Below, in pieces: positions 8,728 through 15,134 of a stretch of 24,556 bases of DNA (its first letter is position 1; each line of letters starts with the position of its first letter). Source of the DNA: an uncultured Eubacteriales bacterium (GTDB lineage Bacteria > Bacillota > Clostridia > Oscillospirales > Oscillospiraceae). The position numbers were made by a program, and so were the translations under genes. The stretch is from assembly GCA_900546075.1 (NCBI GenBank), contig URBH01000037.1:1-24556 (forward strand). Direction: 5' to 3'. Under the pieces are notes generated by a model. It ran no database searches, was not told the DNA's origin, and saw nothing but the letters and a program-made list of their open reading frames with translations.

Positions 8728-9639
8728 TTATCTCACGTACTCAATCACCACGCGGCGGTTGGGTTCTACGCCGGTGGAGTGGGTGGTGATGTTCTCCATG
8801 TCCTGCAGGGCTGCGTGGATCACGTGGCGCTCGTAGGCGTTCATGGGCTCCAGGGTGGTGCGGCGGCGGGCTTTCAGCACCTGCTGCGCCTTCTTCCGGG
8901 CGTAGCGGCGCAGGCTCTCCTCCCGCTTTTCCCGGTAGCACTCTGCATCCACGTTGACGCGGATATGGCCTTCCACATCCCGGTTGATGGTGTAGTTGGT
9001 CAGATGCTGGATGGCGTCCAGGGTGTCGCCCCGGCGGCCGATCAGGTAGCCCAGATCGTCACCCACCAGGTCAACCTTGTATGTATTGCCCTCGTCCTTC
9101 CAGCAATGGGGAACGGCGTTGGAATCCATATGCTCCAGCAGGCCCCTGATGAAAACCTCGATCTTCTCCTCTACGGAACCGGGTTCGGCAGGGGCGTAGG
9201 TCCTGGGGGCGGCAGGCGCCTTGGGCTTCTCCGGACGGGGGGGCTTGGGAGGACGGGGCCTGTCCTGCTTGGGCGGCTCGGGACGCTTTGCCGGCGCGGG
9301 AGCGGGCTGGGCGGGCTTGGGCGGCTCGGCCTTGGGAGCCTCCGCCTTGGGAGCCTGAGGGGCTTCCGGCTTCTTCACCGGGGCGGCGGGGGGCTTGGGC
9401 TTGGAGCGGGAGGCGCTGCCAAGCGCACTCTTGGGCTTCTCTTCCTTCTCCGGCACGGGGTCGGGAACCTCATAGCTCACCTGCACCTTGGCGCTCTGGG
9501 CGCCGAAGCCCAGGAAGCCGGACTTGGCCTGCTGCAGCACCGTGACGGACACGCTGTCACGATCCAGCCCCAGCTGGCTCAGCGCGGATTCAATGGCAAG
9601 ATCAATGGTCTTGCCGGAAGTGATAATCGACTTTTCCAT
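8728..9639 (-). CDS. jag: Jag/KhpB-type RNA-binding protein (Jag-N, KH, R3H)
   Basis: Cytoplasmic RNA-binding protein (KhpB/EloR/Jag family) linked in other Firmicutes to cell elongation and post-transcriptional control, usually with a small KH partner KhpA. The 303 residues show a Jag-N domain at about 1-56 (ending in KSGFLGFGAQSAKVQV), a very Pro/Lys/Ala-rich linker at about 57-150, a KH domain with the GRRG loop at 201-204, and an R3H domain in which Arg271 and His275 form the RxxxH motif. The C-terminus VVIEYVR is typical. The start is 3 nt beyond the yidC stop, so the two are co-translated. The gene order rnpA-yidD-yidC-jag is the conserved Firmicutes order. Confidence 0.95.
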   Translation of the reverse strand: MEKSIITSGKTIDLAIESALSQLGLDRDSVSVTVLQQAKSGFLGFGAQSAKVQVSYEVPDPVPEKEEKPKSALGSASRSKPKPPAAPVKKPEAPQAPKAEAPKAEPPKPAQPAPAPAKRPEPPKQDRPRPPKPPRPEKPKAPAAPRTYAPAEPGSVEEKIEVFIRGLLEHMDSNAVPHCWKDEGNTYKVDLVGDDLGYLIGRRGDTLDAIQHLTNYTINRDVEGHIRVNVDAECYREKREESLRRYARKKAQQVLKARRRTTLEPMNAYERHVIHAALQDMENITTHSTGVEPNRRVVIEYVR

Positions 9640-9642
9640 GGC

Positions 9643-10893
9643 TTATTCCTCCATAGACTTGGGCGCGTAGCGGTCAGGGTCATAGTTGCGGCCCTTGCAG
9701 AAGGGGCGCTCGGAAACACCGGACAGGGGGGCGTTTTCCTCCTGGGCGACTTCCTCCGCAATGCCCTTCCGGGCGGCGTACTCCTTGGCAGCCGCGGCCT
9801 TGGCGGCCTGCTCCTGATCCCGCTGCTGCTTTTCCAGCTTCTTCTTGCTGGTGTTGGCGGTGATGCCGTCGGGGTTGGCGGCACGGCGCTCGGCGCGGAT
9901 GCGCTCCTTCTCGGCTTCAATCCGCTCCTGCTCCAGCGCCTTTTGCAGGCGCACGGCATCCTCCGCATCGTAGATCTTGCGGTAGTGGTTGGTCATAATG
10001 GGGTCGGAAATCATTCTCACCACGCCGCCGATGAACCAGTACAGGGACAGTCCGGCGGAAACGGTGAAGCCGATCCACAGAGACATCAGGGGCATCATCC
10101 ACATCATGACCTTCATGGACTGGTTCTGCTGGGAATTTTTGGCGGTCTCCTTGTCCTGAACGCCGTTCTCGTCGGTGATGACGGAGTCGTTGGTCTTCTG
10201 GCTGATGACCATCTGCAGCAGCTGAGAAGCGGCAGAGGTCAGGGCGATCAGGAACGCGCCGATGTGCGCCCAATCCCACGCCCAGCTGGCGGAGAAGACA
10301 TTGAACTGGGGAACCGCCCCCAGGTTGATGCCCAGGAAGTCAAAATTGATGCCGGCAAGAACGGTCTCGCTGATGCCGGGGATGGCGGCGCGCAGTTCGT
10401 CTGCGTACTGAGGGATCAGCTGCGCGGCGACGACCTGCTCGTAAGCGGCGTTGGAAGTAAACATATCCGGCGCAGCCGTCTTGATGACCTCCACGATCTG
10501 CTTCGCCGTGTCGGCGGACTGCATCAGGATGTAGGTGATGGGCTGGCGGATAACGGCGAACAGGGGAAACAGAATCAGAATGGGAATGAAACTCCACAGG
10601 CAGCCGCCGCCCATGGAAACGCCCTCGGACTTCTGAAGCTCCTGGATGGCCTGGTTCTGGCGCTGGGGGTCGTCCGCATACTTCTGCTGGATGGCCTGCA
10701 TCCGGGGCGTCAGACGGGACATCTTCATCATGCTCTTCTTGGACTTCGCGTTCAGGGGCATCAGAATCAGCTGCACGATGACGGCGAACAGGATCATGGC
10801 GATGCCGTAGTTGTGGGTGGTTTCATACAGAACCGACAGCAGCCACCCGAACGGCACGGTTATGATGTCCGATAATTGGAATGCGAGAAACAT
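9643..10893 (-). CDS. yidC: Membrane protein insertase YidC/Oxa1/SpoIIIJ family
   Basis: Inserts and folds proteins in the cytoplasmic membrane, alone or with SecYEG. The 416-residue protein has no lipobox or cleavable signal. Membrane segments lie near 10-25, 28-47, about 100-124, 207-230 and 262-296. A basic cytoplasmic loop (AKSKKSMMKMSRLTPRM) follows the second segment, and the tail from about 310 on is charged and helical (ERIEAEKERIRAERRA). Two oddities: an about 75-residue insertion between the third and fourth segments (about 125-205), and Gln41 in VIVQLILMPL where most YidC proteins have the groove arginine. The start ATG 10893 follows an upstream GGAGG, and the gene lies 27 nt after yidD. 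Confidence 0.95.
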   Translation of the reverse strand: MFLAFQLSDIITVPFGWLLSVLYETTHNYGIAMILFAVIVQLILMPLNAKSKKSMMKMSRLTPRMQAIQQKYADDPQRQNQAIQELQKSEGVSMGGGCLWSFIPILILFPLFAVIRQPITYILMQSADTAKQIVEVIKTAAPDMFTSNAAYEQVVAAQLIPQYADELRAAIPGISETVLAGINFDFLGINLGAVPQFNVFSASWAWDWAHIGAFLIALTSAASQLLQMVISQKTNDSVITDENGVQDKETAKNSQQNQSMKVMMWMMPLMSLWIGFTVSAGLSLYWFIGGVVRMISDPIMTNHYRKIYDAEDAVRLQKALEQERIEAEKERIRAERRAANPDGITANTSKKKLEKQQRDQEQAAKAAAAKEYAARKGIAEEVAQEENAPLSGVSERPFCKGRNYDPDRYAPKSMEE

Positions 10894-10920
10894 TGCCTTT
10901 CCTCCTTAGAGATTCAATGG

Positions 10921-11133
10921 TCATGGTACCGGGTCGTAGATATCCCCGCGGTAGAAGGGATTGCATCGCAGAAACCGCTTCAGGGCAAGCCAGCCGCCCT
11001 TGAGGATACCGTACTTGCTGATGGCTTCGTAGGCATAAGCGGAGCAGGTGGGGCGAAACCGGCACCGTGCCGGAAACGCCGGAGAAATCCAACGCTGATA
11101 AAAGCGAATGAGCTTGAGAAACATTTTTTTCAT
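10921..11133 (-). CDS. yidD: Membrane protein insertion efficiency factor YidD
   Basis: Small (70 aa) membrane-associated protein that assists YidC-dependent insertion. The family signature is complete: FYQRWISP, RCRFRPTCSAYAYEAI, GILKGGWLALKRFLRCNPF and the closing YDPVP, with the conserved Cys residues present. The N-terminus MKKMFLKLIRF is amphipathic. The gene starts 9 nt after the rnpA stop and ends 27 nt before yidC, the standard arrangement. A second ATG three codons in is also possible as start. Confidence 0.95.
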   Translation of the reverse strand: MKKMFLKLIRFYQRWISPAFPARCRFRPTCSAYAYEAISKYGILKGGWLALKRFLRCNPFYRGDIYDPVP

Positions 11134-11142
11134 AACCGCAGC

Positions 11143-11493
11143 TTAGTCCTGTATCTGTACCGGCTTCAAAATTCCCGCTTTTTTCGCAAGGGTCAGGTAA
11201 CTTGCCGTCAGCTTCTCAAAGGGAGCCTCCACGGCCCTCGTCCTTGCCACCACCACGATGTCCCAGCCGGGCTGGAACTTTTCCTCGTTCAGGCGGTAGA
11301 CCTCCCGGATGCGGCGGCGGGTGCGGTTGCGCACGTGGGCCTTGCCCAGCTTCTTGCTGACGGTGATACCCACCCGGTTCCCGTCCGTGCGGTTCTTTCT
11401 GGCGTAAAGCACCAGCAGACCGTCGGCAAAGCCGGAGGTGTGATACAGACGCCTGAAAATATGATTGAGCTTCAGGCTGGTTGAATACTTCAT
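11143..11493 (-). CDS. rnpA: Ribonuclease P protein component
   Basis: Protein subunit of RNase P, which binds the catalytic RNA and helps mature tRNA 5' ends. The 116-residue length is typical. The RNR signature is RNRTRRRIREVYR, preceded by GNRVGITVSKKLGKAHVRN, and the basic central cleft helix is visible. The start ATG at 11493 has GAGG upstream. Normally rpmH and rnpA lie close together; here 274 nt separate them, occupied by a MITE-like palindrome and a terminator-like hairpin, which may lower rnpA expression relative to rpmH. Confidence 0.96.
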   Translation of the reverse strand: MKYSTSLKLNHIFRRLYHTSGFADGLLVLYARKNRTDGNRVGITVSKKLGKAHVRNRTRRRIREVYRLNEEKFQPGWDIVVVARTRAVEAPFEKLTASYLTLAKKAGILKPVQIQD

Positions 11494-11507
11494 ACTGTTT
11501 CCTCGCT

Positions 11508-11553
11508 AAAAAGGGAGCGGGGCGAACGTTCCATTCACCCCGCTGTAGCTCCC
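11508..11553 (-). terminator. Terminator/attenuator-like hairpin just upstream of rnpA
   Basis: On the minus strand, GCGGGG and CCCCGC (complements of 11538-11543 and 11517-11522) form the core. A bulged outer GGGA/TCCC extension follows, then five T (complement of 11508-11512) ending 14 nt before the rnpA ATG. It lies within the rpmH-rnpA gap and could end most rpmH transcripts. Confidence 0.65.
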
Positions 11554-11580
11554 GTTTCGCTCTTAAGCGCGTTTTCCGCT

Positions 11581-11747
11581 CTAGGGTGTATCTGAAAACT
11601 GGCGAAATGACCGGCAGCGAGGGATTTTTGTCCTGCGCAAGCCATTTTTCCGCGGGAATACCTGCTGTATTTCAAGGGAAAATGGCGCGGCACAGGGCAA
11701 AAAGAGCAGCTGTCCGGGCGTTTTGACAGTTTTCAGATGCACCCTAG
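11581..11747. mobile_element. 167-bp MITE-like palindromic element between rpmH and rnpA
   Basis: The terminal 21 bp (11581-11601 and 11727-11747) are inverted repeats matching at 20 of 21 positions, starting CTAGGGTG and ending CACCCTAG. The interior also pairs imperfectly: GCCATTTTTCC at 11641 on against GGGAAAATGGC near 11677-11687, around a CTGCT centre. The entire element can thus fold into one long hairpin. CTAG (or TA) at both edges could be a target duplication, as in IS5-like or mariner-like elements, but being self-complementary it cannot be told from the repeat itself. It holds no credible gene. A non-autonomous transposable element is the best reading. Confidence 0.75.
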
Positions 11748-11767
11748 TTAACCCACGGACATACGCA

Positions 11768-11902
11768 TCAGGCGGACAGAACCTTGCGGCCCTTCGCACG
11801 ACGGCGGGCCAGAACCTTGCGGCCGTTGGAAGTCGCCATTCTCTGGCGGAAACCGTGAACCTTGGAACGGTGACGGCGGCTGGGCTGATAGGTACGCTTC
11901 AT
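11768..11902 (-). CDS. rpmH: 50S ribosomal protein L34
   Basis: Small, highly basic ribosomal protein of 44 residues, starting MKRTYQPSRRHRSKVHGFRQ and ending GRKVLSA. The match to the L34 family is complete: the central RMATSNGRKVLARRRAKGRK is canonical. The ATG at 11902 (minus strand) is set by AGGAGG at 11914-11919. It has its own strong promoter at 11996-12024 and heads the rnpA-yidD-yidC-jag run. Unlike the common arrangement, no dnaA or oriC lies upstream; a CapA-like gene does. Confidence 0.98.
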   Translation of the reverse strand: MKRTYQPSRRHRSKVHGFRQRMATSNGRKVLARRRAKGRKVLSA

Positions 11903-11989
11903 TTAGGATACACCTCCTGTCAAAATACAATATGCTCAACAGCCTTTCGGCCGCAGCAACACAAAGTTTGACCGATACTACGGTCATAC
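11903..11989 (-). promoter_or_regulatory. Structured rpmH leader
   Basis: About 87 nt between the inferred transcription start and rpmH. At its 5' end a 6-bp hairpin forms (TGACCG/CGGTCA, 11969-11986). A short stem with a GAAA loop (as transcribed) follows at 11942-11951. The SD itself lies in a possible weak hairpin, AGGA (11915-11918) with TCCT (11905-11908). Roles are unproven. Confidence 0.4.
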
Positions 11990-11995
11990 CTGCTC

Positions 11996-12024
11996 ATTAT
12001 AACCGAAAAACATTGTTTGGTCAA
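11996..12024 (-). promoter_or_regulatory. Sigma-A-type promoter for rpmH
   Basis: Minus strand: -35 TTGACC (12019-12024), 17-bp spacer, perfect -10 TATAAT (11996-12001), about 94 bp upstream of the rpmH ATG. It is by consensus the strongest promoter seen in the window. Confidence 0.88.
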
Positions 12025-12042
12025 TCTTTTTTTATTCTTCTG

Positions 12043-13134
12043 TCAGTCTATTTTCAAATTCGCGCCGGAGAAGGTTCCATCCAGCTTGGAAAGAACGCGA
12101 TTGTACGCTTCCGTCCCCGGCTCGTAGGGGGTCGGCTGGAAATTGTTCCGCCCGGTAACGGAGCTGACGCTGGCGGGTACGACGGTCAGCTGTCCCAGTC
12201 TGACCGTTCCATCCCCGTCCCGGATGACCTCCTGCTGCACCAGCGCCGTGTCGTAGTCCTTGGGGGCGCCGTTGCCGCCGAAGCTGAAATTCCCCAGAGA
12301 GTAGAAAAGGATGCCGCCGCCGTATTCCTCAATGGGCTGCAAGACGTGGGGATGGGAGCCGAATACGATGTCTGCCCCGGCGTCAATGGCGGCGTGACCC
12401 ACCCGCTCCTGTTCTTCGGTGGGGCGGTAGGTACCCTCCACGCCCCAGTGGGGGGCGAAGATGACCAAATCCACTCCCTGCTCCCGCAGAGCGGCGATTT
12501 TCGCGGTCATGTCCTCCACGTCCAGCTTGTAGTACACGGCGGCATACAGCCCGATGGTCAGGCCGTTTTCCGTGGTGACCACGGCGGTGCTGTCCCGCTC
12601 CACGTAGGGGACGCCTGCCTGTTCCAGTACCGCCAGGGTGGAAGCGTAGCCGCCTGCCCCGTAGTCCATGGAATGGTTGTTGGCAACGGTCACGGCCTCG
12701 ACGGAATTCTCCGTCAGGCAGTTTACGTAAGCCGTGGGGCCGTGGAAAACGTGCTTCTTCTGCGCGGGATTGCCCTCATCGCACAGGGGGCCTTCCAGAT
12801 TCACCATGGAGAACTCGTCGTTTGCGAAATAGTCGATCACATTGGCGAAGGGATAGGCGTAGTCCTCGCCCACGGTCTTGATAAAGCCGGATTCCGCGAA
12901 ATAGTTGGTCGGATTGCTGCCGAAGGTGCAGTCCCCCGCGAAGGTCAGAAGGAAGTGTTCCTCCTTGGGCTGCGTCTCGGTGGGAAGGGTCTCCGGCCGG
13001 GAAGTCTGCGCCGGCTGTGTCGTAACGGCCTGGGTCTCCGGCAAGGTGGGCGCGGCGGGCTCGGAGGCGGCATGTCCGCAGCCCGTCAGCAGAAGGATCA
13101 GCAGAATGCAGCCCGGCAAAAATCGGGTTTTCAC
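12043..13134 (-). CDS. CapA-family lipoprotein (poly-gamma-glutamate capsule CapA/PgsA-like)
   Basis: Secreted, lipid-anchored protein of the CapA/PgsA metallophosphatase-like family; the exact substrate is unknown. The signal peptide MKTRFLPGCILLILLLTGC ends in a lipobox with Cys19. A Thr/Pro/Glu-rich spacer (about 20-55) leads to the domain, whose family motifs are FAGDCTFG, FSMVNLEGPL, VANNHSMDYG, FAPHWGVEG, VFGSHPHVLQPIE and YSLGNFSFGG. The start is GTG at 13134, one base after the typA stop (TGACGTG), implying translational coupling to typA. No capB/capC partners are in the window, so a capsule role is not supported locally; cell-surface metal-dependent hydrolase is the safest description. 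Confidence 0.85.
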   Translation of the reverse strand: MKTRFLPGCILLILLLTGCGHAASEPAAPTLPETQAVTTQPAQTSRPETLPTETQPKEEHFLLTFAGDCTFGSNPTNYFAESGFIKTVGEDYAYPFANVIDYFANDEFSMVNLEGPLCDEGNPAQKKHVFHGPTAYVNCLTENSVEAVTVANNHSMDYGAGGYASTLAVLEQAGVPYVERDSTAVVTTENGLTIGLYAAVYYKLDVEDMTAKIAALREQGVDLVIFAPHWGVEGTYRPTEEQERVGHAAIDAGADIVFGSHPHVLQPIEEYGGGILFYSLGNFSFGGNGAPKDYDTALVQQEVIRDGDGTVRLGQLTVVPASVSSVTGRNNFQPTPYEPGTEAYNRVLSKLDGTFSGANLKID

Positions 13135-13135
13135 G

Positions 13136-14971
13136 TCAGGCGTTGTCCTGAGCGCGCTTCTTCATCAGATTGCGCATACGTGCCGCGTGATCCAGCTCCC
13201 GCTTGCGGATGCGCAGGCTCTTGGGGGTGCATTCCAGCAGCTCGTCGTCCGCCAGAAATTCCAGGCACTGCTCCAGAGAGAGGATGCGGGGGGGCGTCAG
13301 CCGGAGGGCTTCGTCGGAACCGGCAGCGCGCATGTTGGTCAGCTGCTTTTTCTTGCAGACGTTCACGGTCATATCCTCGTTGCGGCTGCAAATGCCCACG
13401 ACCATACCGGCGTAAACCGGCGTGCCGGGGCCGATGAACAGTGCGCCCCGCTCCTGCGCCGCCGCAAGACCGTAAGCCACGGCCTCGCCGGTCTCAAAGG
13501 CGATGAGGGAGCCCACCTGCCGCCGCTCGATCTCGCCCTTCATGGGGGCGTAGGAATCCAGCACCGAGGACATGATGCCCTCGCCCCGGGTATCGGTGAG
13601 GAACTCATTGCGGTAGCCGAACAGACCCCGGGAAGGAACCAGGAACTCCAGGCGGTAGCGGCTGCCCATGGGGGTCATGCCCAGAAGATCACCCTTCCGC
13701 TTGCCCATTTTTTCAATGACGGAACCCATGCACTCCTCCGGAACGTCGGCGACCATTCGCTCGATAGGCTCGCAGACCTTGCCGTCCACCTCCTTGGTCA
13801 GCACGCGGGGGGTGGACACGGAGAACTCGTAGCCCTCCCGGCGCATGGTCTCCATAAGGATGGACAGGTGCATTTCGCCCCGTCCGGCCACGTTGAAGGA
13901 ATCCGTTCCCTGCTCGGTGACGTGGAGGGAAACGTCCTTGAGAAGCTCCCTTTCCAGCCGGTCGCGAAGGTTCCGGGAGGTGACGAACTTGCCCTCCTTG
14001 CCCGCGAAGGGGGAATCGTTGACGGCGAAGGTCATTTCGATGGTGGGGTCGGAAATCTTCACAAAGGGCAGCGGCTCCACGCACTCCGGGGCGCACAGGG
14101 TGCGGCCGATGGTGATGTCCGCCATGCCGGACAGCGCCACGATCTCACCGGCGTGAGCCTCCTGGACGGGGTTCTTGCTCAGGCCGTCGAACTCGTACAG
14201 CGCCACGACCTTGCCCTTGGTTTTTACGTCCGCGTCGTGGAAGTCGCAGATGGTGACCTCCTGATTGACCTTGATGGTACCCCGCTCCACACGACCGACG
14301 GCGATACGGCCGACGTAGTCGTTATAGTCGATGGAGGAAACCAGCAGCTGAAGCGGCGCGGTGTCGTCACCCTCGGGGGCGGGAATATAATTGACGATGG
14401 TCTCGAACAGGGGGGTCAGGTCGGTACCCACCTCGTCGGGGCTGTAGGAAGCCGTACCCTGACGGCCGGAGCAGAACACGGTGGGGCTGTTGAACTGCTC
14501 ATCGGTGGCGTTCAAATCCAGCAGCAGCTCCAGCACCTCGTCCATGACCTCGTGTACCCGGGCGTCGGGCTTGTCGATCTTGTTCACGGCCACAATGACC
14601 TTGTGACCCAGCTCCAGCGCCTTCTGCAAGACGAAGCGGGTCTGGGGCATGGGGCCTTCGGCGGCGTCCACCAGCAGAATGACGCCGTTGACCATTTTCA
14701 GAATGCGCTCTACCTCGCCGCCGAAGTCGGCGTGACCCGGGGTGTCCACGATGTTGATCTTGTAGTCCTTATAATGCACGGAAGTGTTCTTTGCCAGAAT
14801 GGTGATGCCCCGCTCCCGCTCCAGATCGCCGGAGTCCATGACCCGCTCCACAGTGGCCTGATTTTCCCGATAGATGCCGCCCTGCTTGAGCATTTCGTCC
14901 ACCAGGGTGGTCTTGCCATGGTCAACGTGGGCGATGATGGCAATGTTGCGAATTTTATCCTGAGGTACCAT
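13136..14971 (-). CDS. typA: Translational GTPase TypA/BipA
   Basis: Ribosome-associated GTPase acting in 50S assembly and stress adaptation. It has 611 residues from the chosen start. The G domain shows G1 AHVDHGKTT, G2 RERGITI, G3 DTPGHADFGGEVERIL and G4 NKIDKPDA; the later domains include FVPSRGLFGYRNEFLTDTRGEG, which marks TypA rather than EF-G or LepA. The frame opens at 15028, but ATG 14971 is preferred: it follows AAGGGAG with seven bases spacing and gives the normal MVPQDKIRNIAIIAHVDHG start, whereas the upstream extension covers the promoter. The downstream CapA-like gene starts one base after the stop. Confidence 0.97.
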   Translation of the reverse strand: MVPQDKIRNIAIIAHVDHGKTTLVDEMLKQGGIYRENQATVERVMDSGDLERERGITILAKNTSVHYKDYKINIVDTPGHADFGGEVERILKMVNGVILLVDAAEGPMPQTRFVLQKALELGHKVIVAVNKIDKPDARVHEVMDEVLELLLDLNATDEQFNSPTVFCSGRQGTASYSPDEVGTDLTPLFETIVNYIPAPEGDDTAPLQLLVSSIDYNDYVGRIAVGRVERGTIKVNQEVTICDFHDADVKTKGKVVALYEFDGLSKNPVQEAHAGEIVALSGMADITIGRTLCAPECVEPLPFVKISDPTIEMTFAVNDSPFAGKEGKFVTSRNLRDRLERELLKDVSLHVTEQGTDSFNVAGRGEMHLSILMETMRREGYEFSVSTPRVLTKEVDGKVCEPIERMVADVPEECMGSVIEKMGKRKGDLLGMTPMGSRYRLEFLVPSRGLFGYRNEFLTDTRGEGIMSSVLDSYAPMKGEIERRQVGSLIAFETGEAVAYGLAAAQERGALFIGPGTPVYAGMVVGICSRNEDMTVNVCKKKQLTNMRAAGSDEALRLTPPRILSLEQCLEFLADDELLECTPKSLRIRKRELDHAARMRNLMKKRAQDNA

Positions 14972-15018
14972 AAAAAGTCTCCCTTTCGAAACCGAATTAC
15001 ACAAAATATCGACTATAG

Positions 15019-15047
15019 AGTATAGCACATTGACGAAATAAATGCAA
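15019..15047 (-). promoter_or_regulatory. Sigma-A-type promoter for typA
   Basis: Minus strand: -35 TTGCAT (15042-15047), 17-bp spacer, -10 TATACT (15019-15024), about 48 bp upstream of the typA ATG. It lies just downstream of the uraA terminator. Confidence 0.78.
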
Positions 15048-15079
15048 TATTTTTGTTGGATATTCCGAATATTTTTGTG

Positions 15080-15127
15080 TTTTCCCGAAGAAAAGGGGCG
15101 GAGCCTGCGGCTCCGCCCCTGGGAAAA
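15080..15127 (-). terminator. Intrinsic terminator of uraA
   Basis: A perfect 12-bp GC-rich stem (15094-15105 with 15109-15120, loop TGC) is followed on the minus strand by TTTT. An outer TTTTCCC/GGGAAAA pairing (15080-15086, 15121-15127) extends it across a small internal loop. It lies 7 nt past the uraA stop. Confidence 0.9.
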
Positions 15128-15134
15128 TCGGATA

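Noticed and set aside
8779..10875. 698-codon plus-strand frame across jag and yidC
   Set aside because: It is antisense to two genes with clear families and appears as Gly/Leu-rich shadow sequence.
11481..11987. Short open frames through the MITE-like element on both strands
   Set aside because: They run through inverted repeats and the rpmH leader, lack ribosome binding sites and show no family features.
11903..12042. Origin of replication near rpmH
   Set aside because: No DnaA boxes (TTATCCACA-like) or AT-rich unwinding region were seen and dnaA is absent; the region is explained by a promoter and leader.
12905..15025. 706-codon plus-strand frame across typA
   Set aside because: TypA on the minus strand has all G motifs; the plus-strand translation is low-information and antisense.
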